Counted from the first letter of the stretch, positions 52,799 to 62,567 are shown. The stretch: DNA of 64,000 bases from Aquimonas sp041395245 (GCA_041395245.1 JAWLAY010000005.1:1-64000); one strand, 5' to 3'. Notes: generated by a model from the letters alone, not told the origin. Program-made: numbers and translations.

Positions 52799-55498
52799 TC
52801 ACGCCATCTGTCGTGCCAGCCAGGTGTCCAGTGGTTCGGGGCGCGCAAACAGATAGCCCTGCAGCGAGTGACAACCATGCGCGCGGAGAAATTCGGCCTG
52901 ACGGGACTCCTCCACCCCTTCGGCGACCACGCGCAGACGCAGGTTGCGCGCCAGCGACAGGATCGAACGCACGATGGCCGCATCCTTCAGGCTTTCCGGT
53001 ACTTCGCTGACAAAGCAGCGGTCGATCTTCAGTTCATGGATCGGCAGTGACTTCAGATAGCGCAGGCTGGAGTAGCCGGTGCCGAAATCATCGATCGAGA
53101 TACGAATCCCAGCGGCAGCCAGCTGGTGCAGTTGTTCGAGCGTGCGATCCAGGTCGTCGATCAACAGCCCTTCGGTGACTTCCAGGGTCAAGCGGTCTGG
53201 CGAAATGCCGCTGGCCCGGACCCGGCTAAGTACCCGTTCCACGAAATCCGTCTGCCCGAACTGGCGCGGGCTGACGTTGACCGACAGTCCGGGCAGACGC
53301 GCCACGCAGTGCTCGGTGCCCGCCAGGGTTTCGATGGCGCGCGCCAGCACCCAGTCGCCCAGTTGGTCGATCAAGTCGCTGCGCTCGGCCAGTGGGATGA
53401 ACTCACTGGGTGGCACCGCGCCATTGCGCGGGTGAGTCCAGCGCAGCAACAGTTCCGCGCCGGAGGCCGACGCGTCGGTGTCGAATTGCGGCTGAACCCA
53501 GACCTGCATCTGCCCGCGCTCCAGGGCCTGGGCGAGATCGTGTTCCAGACTGACCCGTCGCTGGATCAACTCACGCATTTCGCGCTCGAAATAGGTGACC
53601 TTGTTGCGTCCTTCGGCCTTGGACTGATAAAGCGCGGTGTCCGCATCGCGCAACAGATCGTCGGGAGACTCGTTGTGCGTCGGGAACTGGCAGACACCCA
53701 TGCTGAGCGAGATCTGCACCTTGCGGAACCGCAGCATGTCCAGCGCCTGCATGCTGCCACGGATCTTCTGGATCACGCGTTGGACATTGTTTTTCGCCTG
53801 GCCGAGATCGGCGGGCAGTTTGCCGATCACCACCACGAACTCGTCGCCGCCGATCCGCGAAACCACGTCGTCACTGCGCACTGCCGAGCTCAGGGCCGCG
53901 GCCACCAGTCGCAACAGTTCATCACCGGCCTCATGTCCCAGCGTGTCGTTGACATCCTTGAAGCGATCCACGTCGACAAAGATCAGCGCGCCGCTGTGGT
54001 TGTTGTCCCGACAGACGTGCAGGGCATGCGCGATGTGCTGGGTCAGCGAGCGACGGTTCGGCAATCCGGTCAGGGCGTCGAACATCGCCAGACGCTCGAT
54101 GTTCAATTCCGCCAGCTTGCGTTCGGTGATGTCGGTGACGACGCCTTGATAGCCAAGGAACTCGCCGCTCGCCGACCAGGTGGATTGCCCGCTGATCAAT
54201 ACGTAAGCGGTATCACGGTCGTCCATGCGTATCGACGATTCCACCCGCAGAAAGGGCTGAAAGTGCAGCATCGCCTTTTCAATTTTCTGCGCACTGTCGG
54301 CCGAGGCACCGAAGCCGCCGGATTCCCACGCCGTCAGACCCAATAGGCCATCGATGGAAACGCCAAGCGATTTCTTCAGCCCATGCGACACGAAGTCGAT
54401 GCGGTGGTGACGGTCGCTACGCCAGTGCCAATCGCTACCGAGTTCCGCAAGCTCCTGAAAATTGCGGCGCGCGTTGGACTCCGCCAGCAGTCGACCACGC
54501 TGTGCATTCATGGCGGCCATGGCGGTCAACGTCATCAGGATCACCAGTGCAGTGACCGCCGTGGCCTGCAGCCTCAGTGCCTGCTCCGCAGGCTTGAGTT
54601 CCGCAAACAGATTGGATTCTGACTTGGCCACAACCACGATCAAGCGATAGGTCGGGATGGAGTCGTAGCTAACCAGTTTGCGGTCACCGTCGATCGGGCT
54701 ATGGGTTCGCAGCCACCCTGAAGGGTTCTGGCGTTGTTCTGCCAACAGCGGTGATTGGGCGACATTCTCGCCGTAGAGCACCTTGTCGCCGATGCGAATC
54801 GCGCGAATGATGCCGTCCTCGCCGAGCACGACCATGGAGTCCTGCGGACCCAGCTTCGAGTTGACGAAGGGTTCCGCGAAGTAAGCGGGGTCAAGAGACA
54901 GGTAGGCGACACCCAGAAACAATCCGTTGGTATCTTCGATCCGTCGGGTGATCGGGATCGACCAGCGTCCTGTCATCGCGCCGGTAAAGGGTGCGCCCAC
55001 ATCCGCCCGGATACTGCGAAACTCGCGATGGCGTTGAAAATAGGTGCGATGCTCGACATTCAGTGCAGTGGAGGTTTGCGTGGACACCTTGACGCTTCCG
55101 TCCGCGCCGACGACGGCCAGCGAGATCAGCTCGGGCGTTGTCTGTTGCGCCTGGCTGAGTAACTCATTGAGCTTCTGCCTGGGGTCGATGTCGGGCGCTG
55201 ACGTCGATCCGATTTCTGCGACCGACTGCAGGATCTGTTCGAAATGGGCCAGTCCTGCCTTGACCTTCTCTTTGTGGGCGATTACCAGATTCCCGTTGCT
55301 CTGCAGCACATTCGCAGTGGCAACTTCGCGATTCTCGGCGACCCTGGCGGCGACGTATGCCCAGATGGCAGCGACGATGCCGAGCGCAACGACGCAGATC
55401 AGCACCATCATGAGGTTGCCGTTCGCCCACACGCGTCGGTAGCCTTTGGGTGCGCCGGCCGAGGCGTCGCTGGTGCGAGTTGTCGTCGATGAGGTCAT
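52799..55498 (-). CDS. Membrane sensor GGDEF–EAL protein (c-di-GMP metabolism)
   Basis: An 899-residue protein. Two membrane helices (about 30–52 and 308–330) flank a periplasmic Cache-like sensor domain; then come a PAS domain (about 345–460), GGDEF domain (GGDEF at 550–554, complete) and EAL domain (about 650–890). The EAL signature itself reads ELLLRW at E682, with later catalytic motifs intact: NVSPRQFG, DDFGTGYSSLRYLKSL and EGVEE. It may act as cyclase, phosphodiesterase or both. The I-site RxxD is not obvious. Probable inputs are a periplasmic small ligand and a PAS signal. It stands alone. Confidence 0.92.
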   Translation of the reverse strand: MTSSTTTRTSDASAGAPKGYRRVWANGNLMMVLICVVALGIVAAIWAYVAARVAENREVATANVLQSNGNLVIAHKEKVKAGLAHFEQILQSVAEIGSTSAPDIDPRQKLNELLSQAQQTTPELISLAVVGADGSVKVSTQTSTALNVEHRTYFQRHREFRSIRADVGAPFTGAMTGRWSIPITRRIEDTNGLFLGVAYLSLDPAYFAEPFVNSKLGPQDSMVVLGEDGIIRAIRIGDKVLYGENVAQSPLLAEQRQNPSGWLRTHSPIDGDRKLVSYDSIPTYRLIVVVAKSESNLFAELKPAEQALRLQATAVTALVILMTLTAMAAMNAQRGRLLAESNARRNFQELAELGSDWHWRSDRHHRIDFVSHGLKKSLGVSIDGLLGLTAWESGGFGASADSAQKIEKAMLHFQPFLRVESSIRMDDRDTAYVLISGQSTWSASGEFLGYQGVVTDITERKLAELNIERLAMFDALTGLPNRRSLTQHIAHALHVCRDNNHSGALIFVDVDRFKDVNDTLGHEAGDELLRLVAAALSSAVRSDDVVSRIGGDEFVVVIGKLPADLGQAKNNVQRVIQKIRGSMQALDMLRFRKVQISLSMGVCQFPTHNESPDDLLRDADTALYQSKAEGRNKVTYFEREMRELIQRRVSLEHDLAQALERGQMQVWVQPQFDTDASASGAELLLRWTHPRNGAVPPSEFIPLAERSDLIDQLGDWVLARAIETLAGTEHCVARLPGLSVNVSPRQFGQTDFVERVLSRVRASGISPDRLTLEVTEGLLIDDLDRTLEQLHQLAAAGIRISIDDFGTGYSSLRYLKSLPIHELKIDRCFVSEVPESLKDAAIVRSILSLARNLRLRVVAEGVEESRQAEFLRAHGCHSLQGYLFARPEPLDTWLARQMA

Positions 55499-55621
55499 GG
55501 ATTCAAGCCGTAACGCGTTCAGTTACATCAGAGTAAGCGCTTATACGGTGCAATCGTCATGCCGTGAACATTCCTGTCAACGGCGCGTCAAAACCAAGCT
55601 GTATTGCGGAGCAATGATTTG

Positions 55622-55963
55622 ATGGCGATTCTGATCTTTCACTTGCATTCGGTGCCCGAAGAGGAAGCCGAAGACATTCGGGCACTACTGACGTCGCATT
55701 CGATTGCCTTCTTTGAGACCCAACCGAGCAACTGGGGCGTCTCCCATGGTGCGATGTGGGTTGAATCGCAGGAGGAAGCACTGGCTGCGCGCCGCTGTAT
55801 CGACAGCTACCAGGCGGCGCGTGCGGCGAATGCCAGATCGACGGCTGTACGCGTGACCTTATTGGACACGCTGCGACAGTCGCCCGGGCGGTTCGTCATC
55901 GTGTTGCTCGGGATCTTGCTGGTCCTGTTGTTGACCGCGTTGCCAGCCTGGTTGCTGCGTTGA
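55622..55963 (+). CDS. Small membrane protein, DUF6164-like
   Basis: A 113-residue protein. Residues 1–75 are a small soluble domain of ferredoxin-like appearance (MAILIFHLHSVPEEEAEDIR, then HSIAFFETQPSNWGVSHGAM), and the C-terminus is one membrane helix (FVIVLLGILLVLLLTALPAW). It resembles the DUF6164 family of uncharacterised proteobacterial proteins. The ATG at 55622 has GCGGAG about ten bases upstream. It lies alone between the GGDEF/EAL gene (divergent) and the DUF5916-like gene 74 bases downstream. No function can be assigned. Confidence 0.8.
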   Translation: MAILIFHLHSVPEEEAEDIRALLTSHSIAFFETQPSNWGVSHGAMWVESQEEALAARRCIDSYQAARAANARSTAVRVTLLDTLRQSPGRFVIVLLGILLVLLLTALPAWLLR

Positions 55964-56037
55964 GGCAGTGACCTCTGGGATGCGCCACACTGCTTGTCGC
56001 CCGTATAGGCTGGCGCCTCCTGACTTTGGGTTTTCCC

Positions 56038-58274
56038 ATGCTTCTGCCCTTTTGCCGTTTCGCGATGCGTGTGCTCGCTCTGTCGCTGATCGCCACCGTT
56101 GCCTGGGCCGGAACCCTGTCGCTGGATGGTCGACTCAGCGAATCCGACTGGGATCAGGCGACGCGTCTGGATGACTTTCTGACGGTCATGCCGCTGACTC
56201 GCGAAACGCCGCCGTACTACGCACCGAAGTGCGCGTGCTGGCGCGTGAGGACGGTCTGTATCTGGGGTTCTGGTGTGAGCAGCCTGATTCGGTGCCGCGC
56301 ACACGACATCCGACTACCCGCGATGTGCAGGCGCGTGCGGACCGACTCAATGTGATGATCGATTTCGATGGTCGCGGCGTGACCGCGTACGAATTGACGG
56401 TAAGTCTGAGCGGCGGCATCCAGGACGCGCAGATCACCGGGCAGAACCAGTACAACTACGACTGGGACGGGCGCTGGGAACATGCCGTGGCCGAAGACGC
56501 GCAGGGCTGGTCAGTGGAAATGCGCCTGCCCTGGAGTCTGGCGGCGCAGAGTGGCGCGGTCGACGGGCAACGGCAGATCGGGCTGTATCTGTCGCGCTTT
56601 GTCGAGGCGACTGGTCGACGCTATTCGATTCCGGGTTACGACTTTGAACATCCGACTTTTGTCGCCGACATGCGCAAGCTCCGCATTCCCGCATTTGCGC
56701 AAACGCATTGGTCGGTTGTGCCCTACGTGGCGACCAGCGATGACCGATTGAGCGGGCAGCGCGATACCCGCACCGGTGTGGACCTGTTCTGGTCGCCGAA
56801 CAGTCAACACCAGCTCAGTCTGGCCCTGCAGCCGGATTTCGGTCAGGTGGAGAGTGATGATCTGGTGGTGAATTTCAACGCCATCGAAACGTTCTTCAGC
56901 GAGAAACGACCGTTCTTCACCGAGAATCAGGCCTTGTTCAACGTGCCGCTCGGCAACAACGCGCTACTGATCAACACACGGCGCATCGGTGCAGCGCCAG
57001 ATGCGGGTGACGCCGGCGTCAGTGACGTCGATGTGGCCTTGAAGTACACCGGCAGTTCCTCCGCACTGGATTGGGGAGTGCTGGCGGCCGAGGAGGCGGA
57101 CACGGGCGGGCGCAGTTTCCATGCCCTGCGCGGACGCTGGCGCGGCCCGCAGGTCGATACCGGCTACACCCTGACGCATGTGGATCGACCGAGCCTGCAA
57201 CGGGAGTCCTGGGTGCAGACGGTCGACAGCCAGTGGAAGCCGATCGAGGGTCTGGTGGTGCGCGGGGCGGTGGGCGGCAGTCGTGTCGAGCAGGCTGGGC
57301 AGGCGGATCGCCGTGGCAGCTTGGGATGGGTTCGCGCTGATTGGGCGAGTAGTGAGCGCCTGCGCCAGGAGTACGAGGTCAATCGGTACAGCCGTGATCT
57401 GCAACTGAACGACTTCGGCTACCTGCCACGTGCGGATTTGCAGCAGTACCGTGCCGAGTGGACCTGGTATACGCGTTCGCACGGTGCCGACAGCGTGCTG
57501 CGCGATTCCGCCTGGGAACTGGAGTTGCTGTGGCAACAGAACACCGCCGGGCAACGTGTGCGCGGTGATGCCGAGTTGTCGCATCTATGGCATTTCCAGA
57601 GTAACGACGCACTGAGGTTGATGCTGGTACCGCAACTGGATTTCGTGGATGACCTCATCACCCGTGGACATGGCAGCGTGAGCTTGCCCGGCAATCATGC
57701 GATCGGATTGGAGTACGAGGGGCGCCACGCCGGCGGATGGCAACTGAACGGTGAGCTTTGGTGGTTCCGCGAGGGGATTCGTGGGGGCGTGTGGGAGCTC
57801 TATCTGGAACCCACCTTCTTTCTGGGCGAGAAGCTCACCACGACGCTGGGTCTGGATCTGCTCGACAGCAGTAACTGGCTAATCTGGGATGGCGATGATC
57901 GCCTTGCGACCTACGCGCGTCGCAAGCTGGAGCTGGACTGGACACTCAACTGGTTTCCTGCCCCGAAACACGAAGTGCGTCTGCGCGCGCAGTTTGTCGG
58001 ACTGAGTGCGGACGCCCAGCAAACCTGGCGCGCAGTGGCGGGGAGGCTGCAGGCGGATGCGCGCGAACTGCAGGATTTCTCGCTTGGACATCTGGCGGCG
58101 CAGATTCGCTATCGCTACGAGTTCGATCCGCAGCGCGAGTTGTATCTGGTGTTCAGTCGGGGCGGAGAATTTGACGACGAGTCGGGCGAAAACAGTTATG
58201 GCCGCTTGTTTGATCTGAGCCGCGCCAACGTGACGGCGAATCAGATCATGGCGAAGTTGCGCTGGGCGTTCTGA
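56038..58274 (+). pseudogene. Outer-membrane CBM9/DUF5916-like protein, frameshifted near 56222
   Basis: The reading frame from ATG 56038 gives a signal peptide (FAMRVLALSLIATVAWA) and LDGRLSESDWDQATRLDDFL, then loses sense after PPYYA at about 56223. The frame entered one base later resumes with TEVRVLAREDGLYLGFWCEQ and runs about 680 residues to 58274. Together they form one protein of about 745 residues: an N-terminal carbohydrate-binding-like sandwich and a DUF5916-type beta-barrel, ending in F as outer-membrane proteins do. One missing base explains the break. It could be a real pseudogene, a sequencing error, or a phase switch; there is no obvious homopolymer. The family is linked to outer-membrane functions of unknown detail. 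Confidence 0.72.
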
Positions 58275-58292
58275 GCGGCACGGGGACTAGAT

Positions 58293-58799
58293 TCAGTCGA
58301 ACGAATAGCGGATCGACAATACGCGGAAATCGGCCTTGCGCCCCGGCAGCTCCGCACTGAACTCATCGTCGACGCGGCGCTTCAGTGCGGCGCGCGCCAA
58401 GGGCGAATCGATGCTGATCCAGCCCAGTGCGGCATCGGTTTCGTCCGGGCCAACGATGCGATAGCGACTCGACTCGCCGGTCTGCAGGCATTCCAGTTCA
58501 AACCAGGCCCCGAAGAAGATCGCATCCTGATCGGCTGGAAGCGCGTCGACGACCTTCAGTACTTCAAGCCGCTTGCTTAGATAGCGCACCCGTCGGTCGA
58601 TCTCGCCCAGTTGTTTTTTGCGATAGGTGTACTCGGCATTTTCCGAGCGGTCACCCTCGGCCGCCGCGGCCGCGAGTGCCTTCACAACTTCCGGGCGCTT
58701 TTCGCGCCAGAGCTGGTTGAGCTCGTCGCGCAGCCGCTCGAATCCCTCGCGGGTGATCAGTGCGGTGCTTGGACCGCTGGGGGGACGCCAACGACTCAT
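58293..58799 (-). CDS. greB: Transcription elongation factor GreB
   Basis: A 168-residue Gre factor. The N-terminal coiled coil has LITREGFERLRDELNQLWRE and the catalytic acidic tip in AAAEGDRSENAEYTYRKKQL, where D and E residues stimulate RNA cleavage by stalled RNA polymerase. The C-terminal domain has IVGPDETDAALGWISIDSPL. The tip and the arrangement RPEVVKALAAAAAEGDRSEN fit GreB rather than GreA. A long open frame continues upstream but is shadow sequence over the DUF3011 gene. The start ATG is at 58799. It converges with the DUF5916-like gene. Confidence 0.93.
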   Translation of the reverse strand: MSRWRPPSGPSTALITREGFERLRDELNQLWREKRPEVVKALAAAAAEGDRSENAEYTYRKKQLGEIDRRVRYLSKRLEVLKVVDALPADQDAIFFGAWFELECLQTGESSRYRIVGPDETDAALGWISIDSPLARAALKRRVDDEFSAELPGRKADFRVLSIRYSFD

Positions 58800-58919
58800 G
58801 GGATCGTAAACAGGGAACGTCGCTGGACTATAGCCAAACCGCTCGCCGATTGCGGCACTGCGGCGCCGATTTCGGTGCACAACCGCTACACTTCGCGCCT
58901 CATCATTCCGGGGGGAACC

Positions 58920-59636
58920 ATGGGTAACAACATGACATGGACATGGCGCGGTGCACTGGCGGTGCTGCTGGGGCTGGCAGGCCAGTGTGCAAATGCGCAG
59001 TACGGCGAGGTGGTTCGCTGCGAGTCGTTCAGTGATCGCACCGAGGTTTGCGAAGTCGATACGCGCGGCGGCGTCAACTTGGTCGAACAGCATTCGCGAA
59101 CCGCCTGTATCGAGGGTCGGACTTGGGGCACGGATCGTCGTGGTATCTGGGTTTCGAATGGATGTCGCGCCACCTTCGAGGTTTATTCGCGACCGATGGG
59201 CGGCGACAACATCGTGTTGTGCGAGTCCTTCAATGATCGCGAAAGCGTGTGTGGTATCTCGCCACGCAGCGAGGTGAGACTGCTGCGCCAAAAATCGCGC
59301 TCGGCGTGCGTTGAGGGCAGTACCTGGGGTGTGGATCGTCGCGGTCTGTGGGTAACGCGCGGTTGTCGTGGTGAGTTTGAAGTGTTGCGTCGTGGTGGCG
59401 GTGGTCACTACGGTGATGGCTATCCCAACAATCGTCCCTCGCGCCCCGATCTGCAGACCATCTCCTGCGAGTCGCATGATGATCGCTATCGCAAATGCAA
59501 TGTGCGGATTCCCCGCGAGGCCATCCTGATCGACCAGAAATCTCGCAGTGAATGCGTCTACATGCGGACCTGGGGCTACGACCGTAACGGCGTCTGGGTA
59601 GATCGTGGCTGCCGTGGCGAGTTCGAGATTCGTTGA
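58920..59636 (+). CDS. Exported DUF3011 protein with three repeats
   Basis: A 238-residue protein. The signal peptide (ALAVLLGLAGQCANAQ) is followed by three copies of one unit of about 55–60 residues, each with CES..DR...C, then (Q)KSRS.C...TWG.DR.G(I/L/V)WV..GCR..FE. Each unit has four cysteines, so two disulfides per unit are likely in the periplasm or outside the cell. This matches DUF3011, a family of unknown function frequent in Lysobacterales. The start at 58920 has a strong GGGGGAA ribosome binding site. It is divergent from greB and 43 bases before the protease gene. Confidence 0.85.
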   Translation: MGNNMTWTWRGALAVLLGLAGQCANAQYGEVVRCESFSDRTEVCEVDTRGGVNLVEQHSRTACIEGRTWGTDRRGIWVSNGCRATFEVYSRPMGGDNIVLCESFNDRESVCGISPRSEVRLLRQKSRSACVEGSTWGVDRRGLWVTRGCRGEFEVLRRGGGGHYGDGYPNNRPSRPDLQTISCESHDDRYRKCNVRIPREAILIDQKSRSECVYMRTWGYDRNGVWVDRGCRGEFEIR

Positions 59637-59679
59637 TGGACACGAATAACGGCCGGCTTCATTCTGGGAAGAGGTAGTA

Positions 59680-61200
59680 ATGCGCCCGACACTGTTGGCA
59701 ATCGCATTGGCGGCGTCGCTGCCATTTCTGGTGGCACATTCCGAGGCCGCGGAAGCGAATCTCGCATCGTCCAAGATCGCCGAGTCCCTGCGCAAACGCT
59801 GGGAGGCAGGCGAGCAGGTCGATGTGTTGATCCGACTTCGCCCGGTGTCGCTTCGGTCGCAGCGTGGAGTGGTCTTCGCGGAGCAGTCTGCGCGTGCCGT
59901 GCAAGCCCTGCAGACCGGAACGGCGGTGAGCCAGAAGGCCGTTCTGGACTGGCTGCGCGCGCAGGCGATTGCGGCTCGACCGTTCTGGATCGCCAATGTC
60001 ATCGCGGCGCGTCTGGATGCGAAGCAAGCCGTGGCACTGGCGGCGCGTGAAGACGTGCTCGGATTTGAATGGGATGCGCCGTTCAAGGCCGACATCGGCG
60101 ATGTGGCGCCTGCGCTGGAGGACGTTCGCGCGATCGAGCCCAACGTGACGAAGGTGCGCGCACCGGAGGTCTGGGCACTGGGTTATCGCGGTCAAGGCGT
60201 GGTCATCGCTGGGCAGGACACCGGCTACCAGTGGGATCATCCCGCCTTGAAGTCCAGCTATCGGGGCTGGGATGGTGTTGCTGTAAACCACAACTTCCAT
60301 TGGCACGATGCGATCACGGCGGACATCGACGGCAACAGCAATCCCTGTGGCATGAACACGACCGCGCCCTGCGATGACAATTCGCATGGCACGCACACCA
60401 TGGGCACCATGAGCGGCAGTGATGGTGGCAGCAATCAGATCGGCGTGGCGCCTGCGGCGCGCTGGATCGGTTGCCGCAACATGGACAGCGGCACCGGTCG
60501 GCCCAGCACGTATCTGGACTGCTTCCAATGGTTTGCTGCACCGACCGATCTCAACGGCCAGAATCCCGATCCCGCGCGCGCGCCGCATGTGATCGGCAAT
60601 TCCTGGGGCTGTCCCGTTGGTGCGCCGCCTGCAGGCGAGGATTGTGCGCTGGACAGCTTTGCCACGGCGATCAGCAACCTCAAGGCGCAGGGCATCCTGG
60701 TCATTGTTGCGGCGGGCAATTCGGGATCGAGCTGCGCCAGCGTAATCGACCCGCCGGCGATCTATGCCGATGCCTTCACCATCGGCGCCACCGACAACAG
60801 CGATGCCATCGCGGGCTTCTCCTCGCGTGGACCGGTGACCGTCGATGGCAGCAATCGCCTCAAACCGGATGTCGTCGCACCGGGCGTGAGTGTGCGTTCC
60901 GCTGTGCCGGGCAATGCCTATGGCAGCAAGAGCGGCACCAGCATGGCCACACCGAATGCGGTGGGCGTTGCCGCACTCGTGATGAGCGCCAATCCCGCGC
61001 TACGCGGTCAGCCGGAACAAGTGGAAGCGATCCTGCGCGAAACGGCGGTCCCGCTGACCAGCGCGACAAGCTGTGGCGGCATGCCGGGCAGTCAGGTGCC
61101 GAATCCGATCTACGGGCATGGACGGTTGGATGCGCTGGCGGCGGTGCAGCAGGCCTTGCAGACCACCAGCGGGTTTGCGGATGGATTCGAGGGGGAATGA
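59680..61200 (+). CDS. Secreted subtilisin-like S8 serine protease
   Basis: A 506-residue protease. A signal peptide (TLLAIALAASLPFLVAHSEA) and an inhibitor-like propeptide precede the catalytic domain. The triad is Asp in VVIAGQDTGYQWDHP, His in DNSHGTHTMGTM and Ser in KSGTSMATPNAVG; the oxyanion Asn is in VIGNSWGCP. Several cysteines suggest disulfides. The mature domain is followed by a very short tail ending FADGFEGE, a DGFE motif also found near the end of the anchor J protein at 6393–8105. It likely degrades external protein. The ATG has GAAGAGG upstream. Confidence 0.92.
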   Translation: MRPTLLAIALAASLPFLVAHSEAAEANLASSKIAESLRKRWEAGEQVDVLIRLRPVSLRSQRGVVFAEQSARAVQALQTGTAVSQKAVLDWLRAQAIAARPFWIANVIAARLDAKQAVALAAREDVLGFEWDAPFKADIGDVAPALEDVRAIEPNVTKVRAPEVWALGYRGQGVVIAGQDTGYQWDHPALKSSYRGWDGVAVNHNFHWHDAITADIDGNSNPCGMNTTAPCDDNSHGTHTMGTMSGSDGGSNQIGVAPAARWIGCRNMDSGTGRPSTYLDCFQWFAAPTDLNGQNPDPARAPHVIGNSWGCPVGAPPAGEDCALDSFATAISNLKAQGILVIVAAGNSGSSCASVIDPPAIYADAFTIGATDNSDAIAGFSSRGPVTVDGSNRLKPDVVAPGVSVRSAVPGNAYGSKSGTSMATPNAVGVAALVMSANPALRGQPEQVEAILRETAVPLTSATSCGGMPGSQVPNPIYGHGRLDALAAVQQALQTTSGFADGFEGE

Positions 61201-61313
61201 GCGCTACCCGTCACGGGGAGACCCACGCGGCCGCGAAAGTTCGGTTTTCGCGCTGAATTCTGTTTGACCGCCGATTTCCGATCGGGGCCATGGCGGAGAC
61301 GGGCACCACGCGA

Positions 61314-62402
61314 TCAGAAGTCTGCCTGCATTCGCAACGAGGTGTGGCTGCCTTCCGTCAGCACGTCGAGGCGACGGCCGTTCACCCAGGTCTGATCAAG
61401 CATGAAGCGCCAGTGCGGGCCGACATACAGATTGACGCCGGCGCTCAGGTTGGTCTGTTGGCCTCGGTTCTGCTGCGCGTACTCGATGTCGACGGTGGAG
61501 ACGCGGGCGGCGAACTCCCAGGCATGTCCCTGGCTCAGTTTGGGTGCTTTCACCACGCCGTCCTTGTAGCTGCGCCAGACGATGCCACTGGTCCAGCTCA
61601 GCAGGGCGTATCCGCCTTTCGCGTGCACGTCGCTGCCCATTCGGCGCAGACGCAGGGACATCTGCTCGGACTGCCACAACCAGGGGCCGGACAGCCAGGC
61701 CTGTTCCAGACCGACTCGATCCGTGCCTGCCACGCCGTCCAGGTTGCCGCTGTCGGCCGCCAACAGTGAAAACGTGCGCAGTTCCTGGCGCGAACGAATG
61801 CGCCCACGGCCATCGTGATCACGATCACTGGCGGCGGCGATGCCGAGATGCCAGATGTGCGTGCTGGCGTCGCCGTGTGACCAGGTACTGCGCAAGGCCC
61901 AGCCATCGCCTGCATCCAGCTCTTCCACGTGGCCGAAGTATCGACTCAGCGTGATCAGCCCCGAAGCATGACGTTGCTCAATGGCAATGCCGCTGCGCCG
62001 CGCGAGGGCGAACACATCCGCCGGCATCGAGGTTTCCAGCATGGCGGGTTCGCGATCCGAGATCAGTTCTTCCAGCGCGAAGGGTTGCTTGTATTGCCCG
62101 GCACGCAGACGTGTGTGGTCATTCAGCGGAAGCTCGATGAAGCTGTCGGTGATGGTGCCTGCGATGAAGTCCCATTCGAACTTCGCGCGGACGCCATTGA
62201 CGTGTTCCAGCGCGAATCCAAGTCGGGTTCGGCGCGGCGCTTCGGCAAAATCCGCCTCGCGGTCGTCCAGGTTCAGCCAACTCAAGTCGTGCTGAATCTG
62301 TCCGCCCGGTGTGAAAGTCCAATCCGATGCGCCGGTTGCCGCTGACGCGCTGAAAAATGGCAGGAGGCCGCCGCACAGTAGGGCAGAAATCGAGGCGCGC
62401 AT
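61314..62402 (-). CDS. Phosphate-selective porin O/P family protein
   Basis: A 362-residue outer-membrane beta-barrel. A signal peptide (SISALLCGGLLPFFSASAA) is followed by GGQIQHDLSWLNLDDREADF, RRTRLGFALEHVNGVRAKFEWD and LRAGQYKQPFALEELISDRE, which are characteristic of OprO/OprP-like porins. The C-terminal residue is Phe (MQADF), the barrel-assembly signal. It probably takes up phosphate or polyphosphate. A possible PhoB site lies just upstream. It is shorter than OprP (about 410 residues), so ion selectivity cannot be stated. Confidence 0.85.
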   Translation of the reverse strand: MRASISALLCGGLLPFFSASAATGASDWTFTPGGQIQHDLSWLNLDDREADFAEAPRRTRLGFALEHVNGVRAKFEWDFIAGTITDSFIELPLNDHTRLRAGQYKQPFALEELISDREPAMLETSMPADVFALARRSGIAIEQRHASGLITLSRYFGHVEELDAGDGWALRSTWSHGDASTHIWHLGIAAASDRDHDGRGRIRSRQELRTFSLLAADSGNLDGVAGTDRVGLEQAWLSGPWLWQSEQMSLRLRRMGSDVHAKGGYALLSWTSGIVWRSYKDGVVKAPKLSQGHAWEFAARVSTVDIEYAQQNRGQQTNLSAGVNLYVGPHWRFMLDQTWVNGRRLDVLTEGSHTSLRMQADF

Positions 62403-62412
62403 CGACTGTCAC

Positions 62413-62441
62413 ATGACAACGGAGTTGCTGAATTATGACAG
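62413..62441 (-). promoter_or_regulatory. Possible Pho box upstream of the porin gene
   Basis: On the minus strand CTGTCAT (62435–62441) and TTGTCAT (62413–62419) lie 22 bases apart, with CAGCAAC in the middle unit, the 11-base spacing expected for PhoB. The nearer unit ends only 10 bases before the porin ATG (62402), unusually close, so the transcript would have almost no leader or the ATG is not the real start. Its product family fits phosphate control. Confidence 0.42.
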
Positions 62442-62567
62442 CCGAAATGCAAAGTGTCGCCAACGCCGACCACTTGTCCTCGCCTCACCGATGGTTAGCG
62501 TCGATGCTTCAGATCTCAAAGGCTCCACGGGCGAAATGCCCTCAGTGAATCAGGGCCCGACGCCCAC

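Noticed and set aside
53126..54346. 406-codon plus-strand ORF opposite the GGDEF/EAL gene
   Set aside because: Shadow frame; the minus-strand gene has intact GGDEF and EAL motifs.
58800..60143. Upstream extension of the greB frame
   Set aside because: The extra residues are antisense to the DUF3011 and protease genes; GreB begins at 58799.
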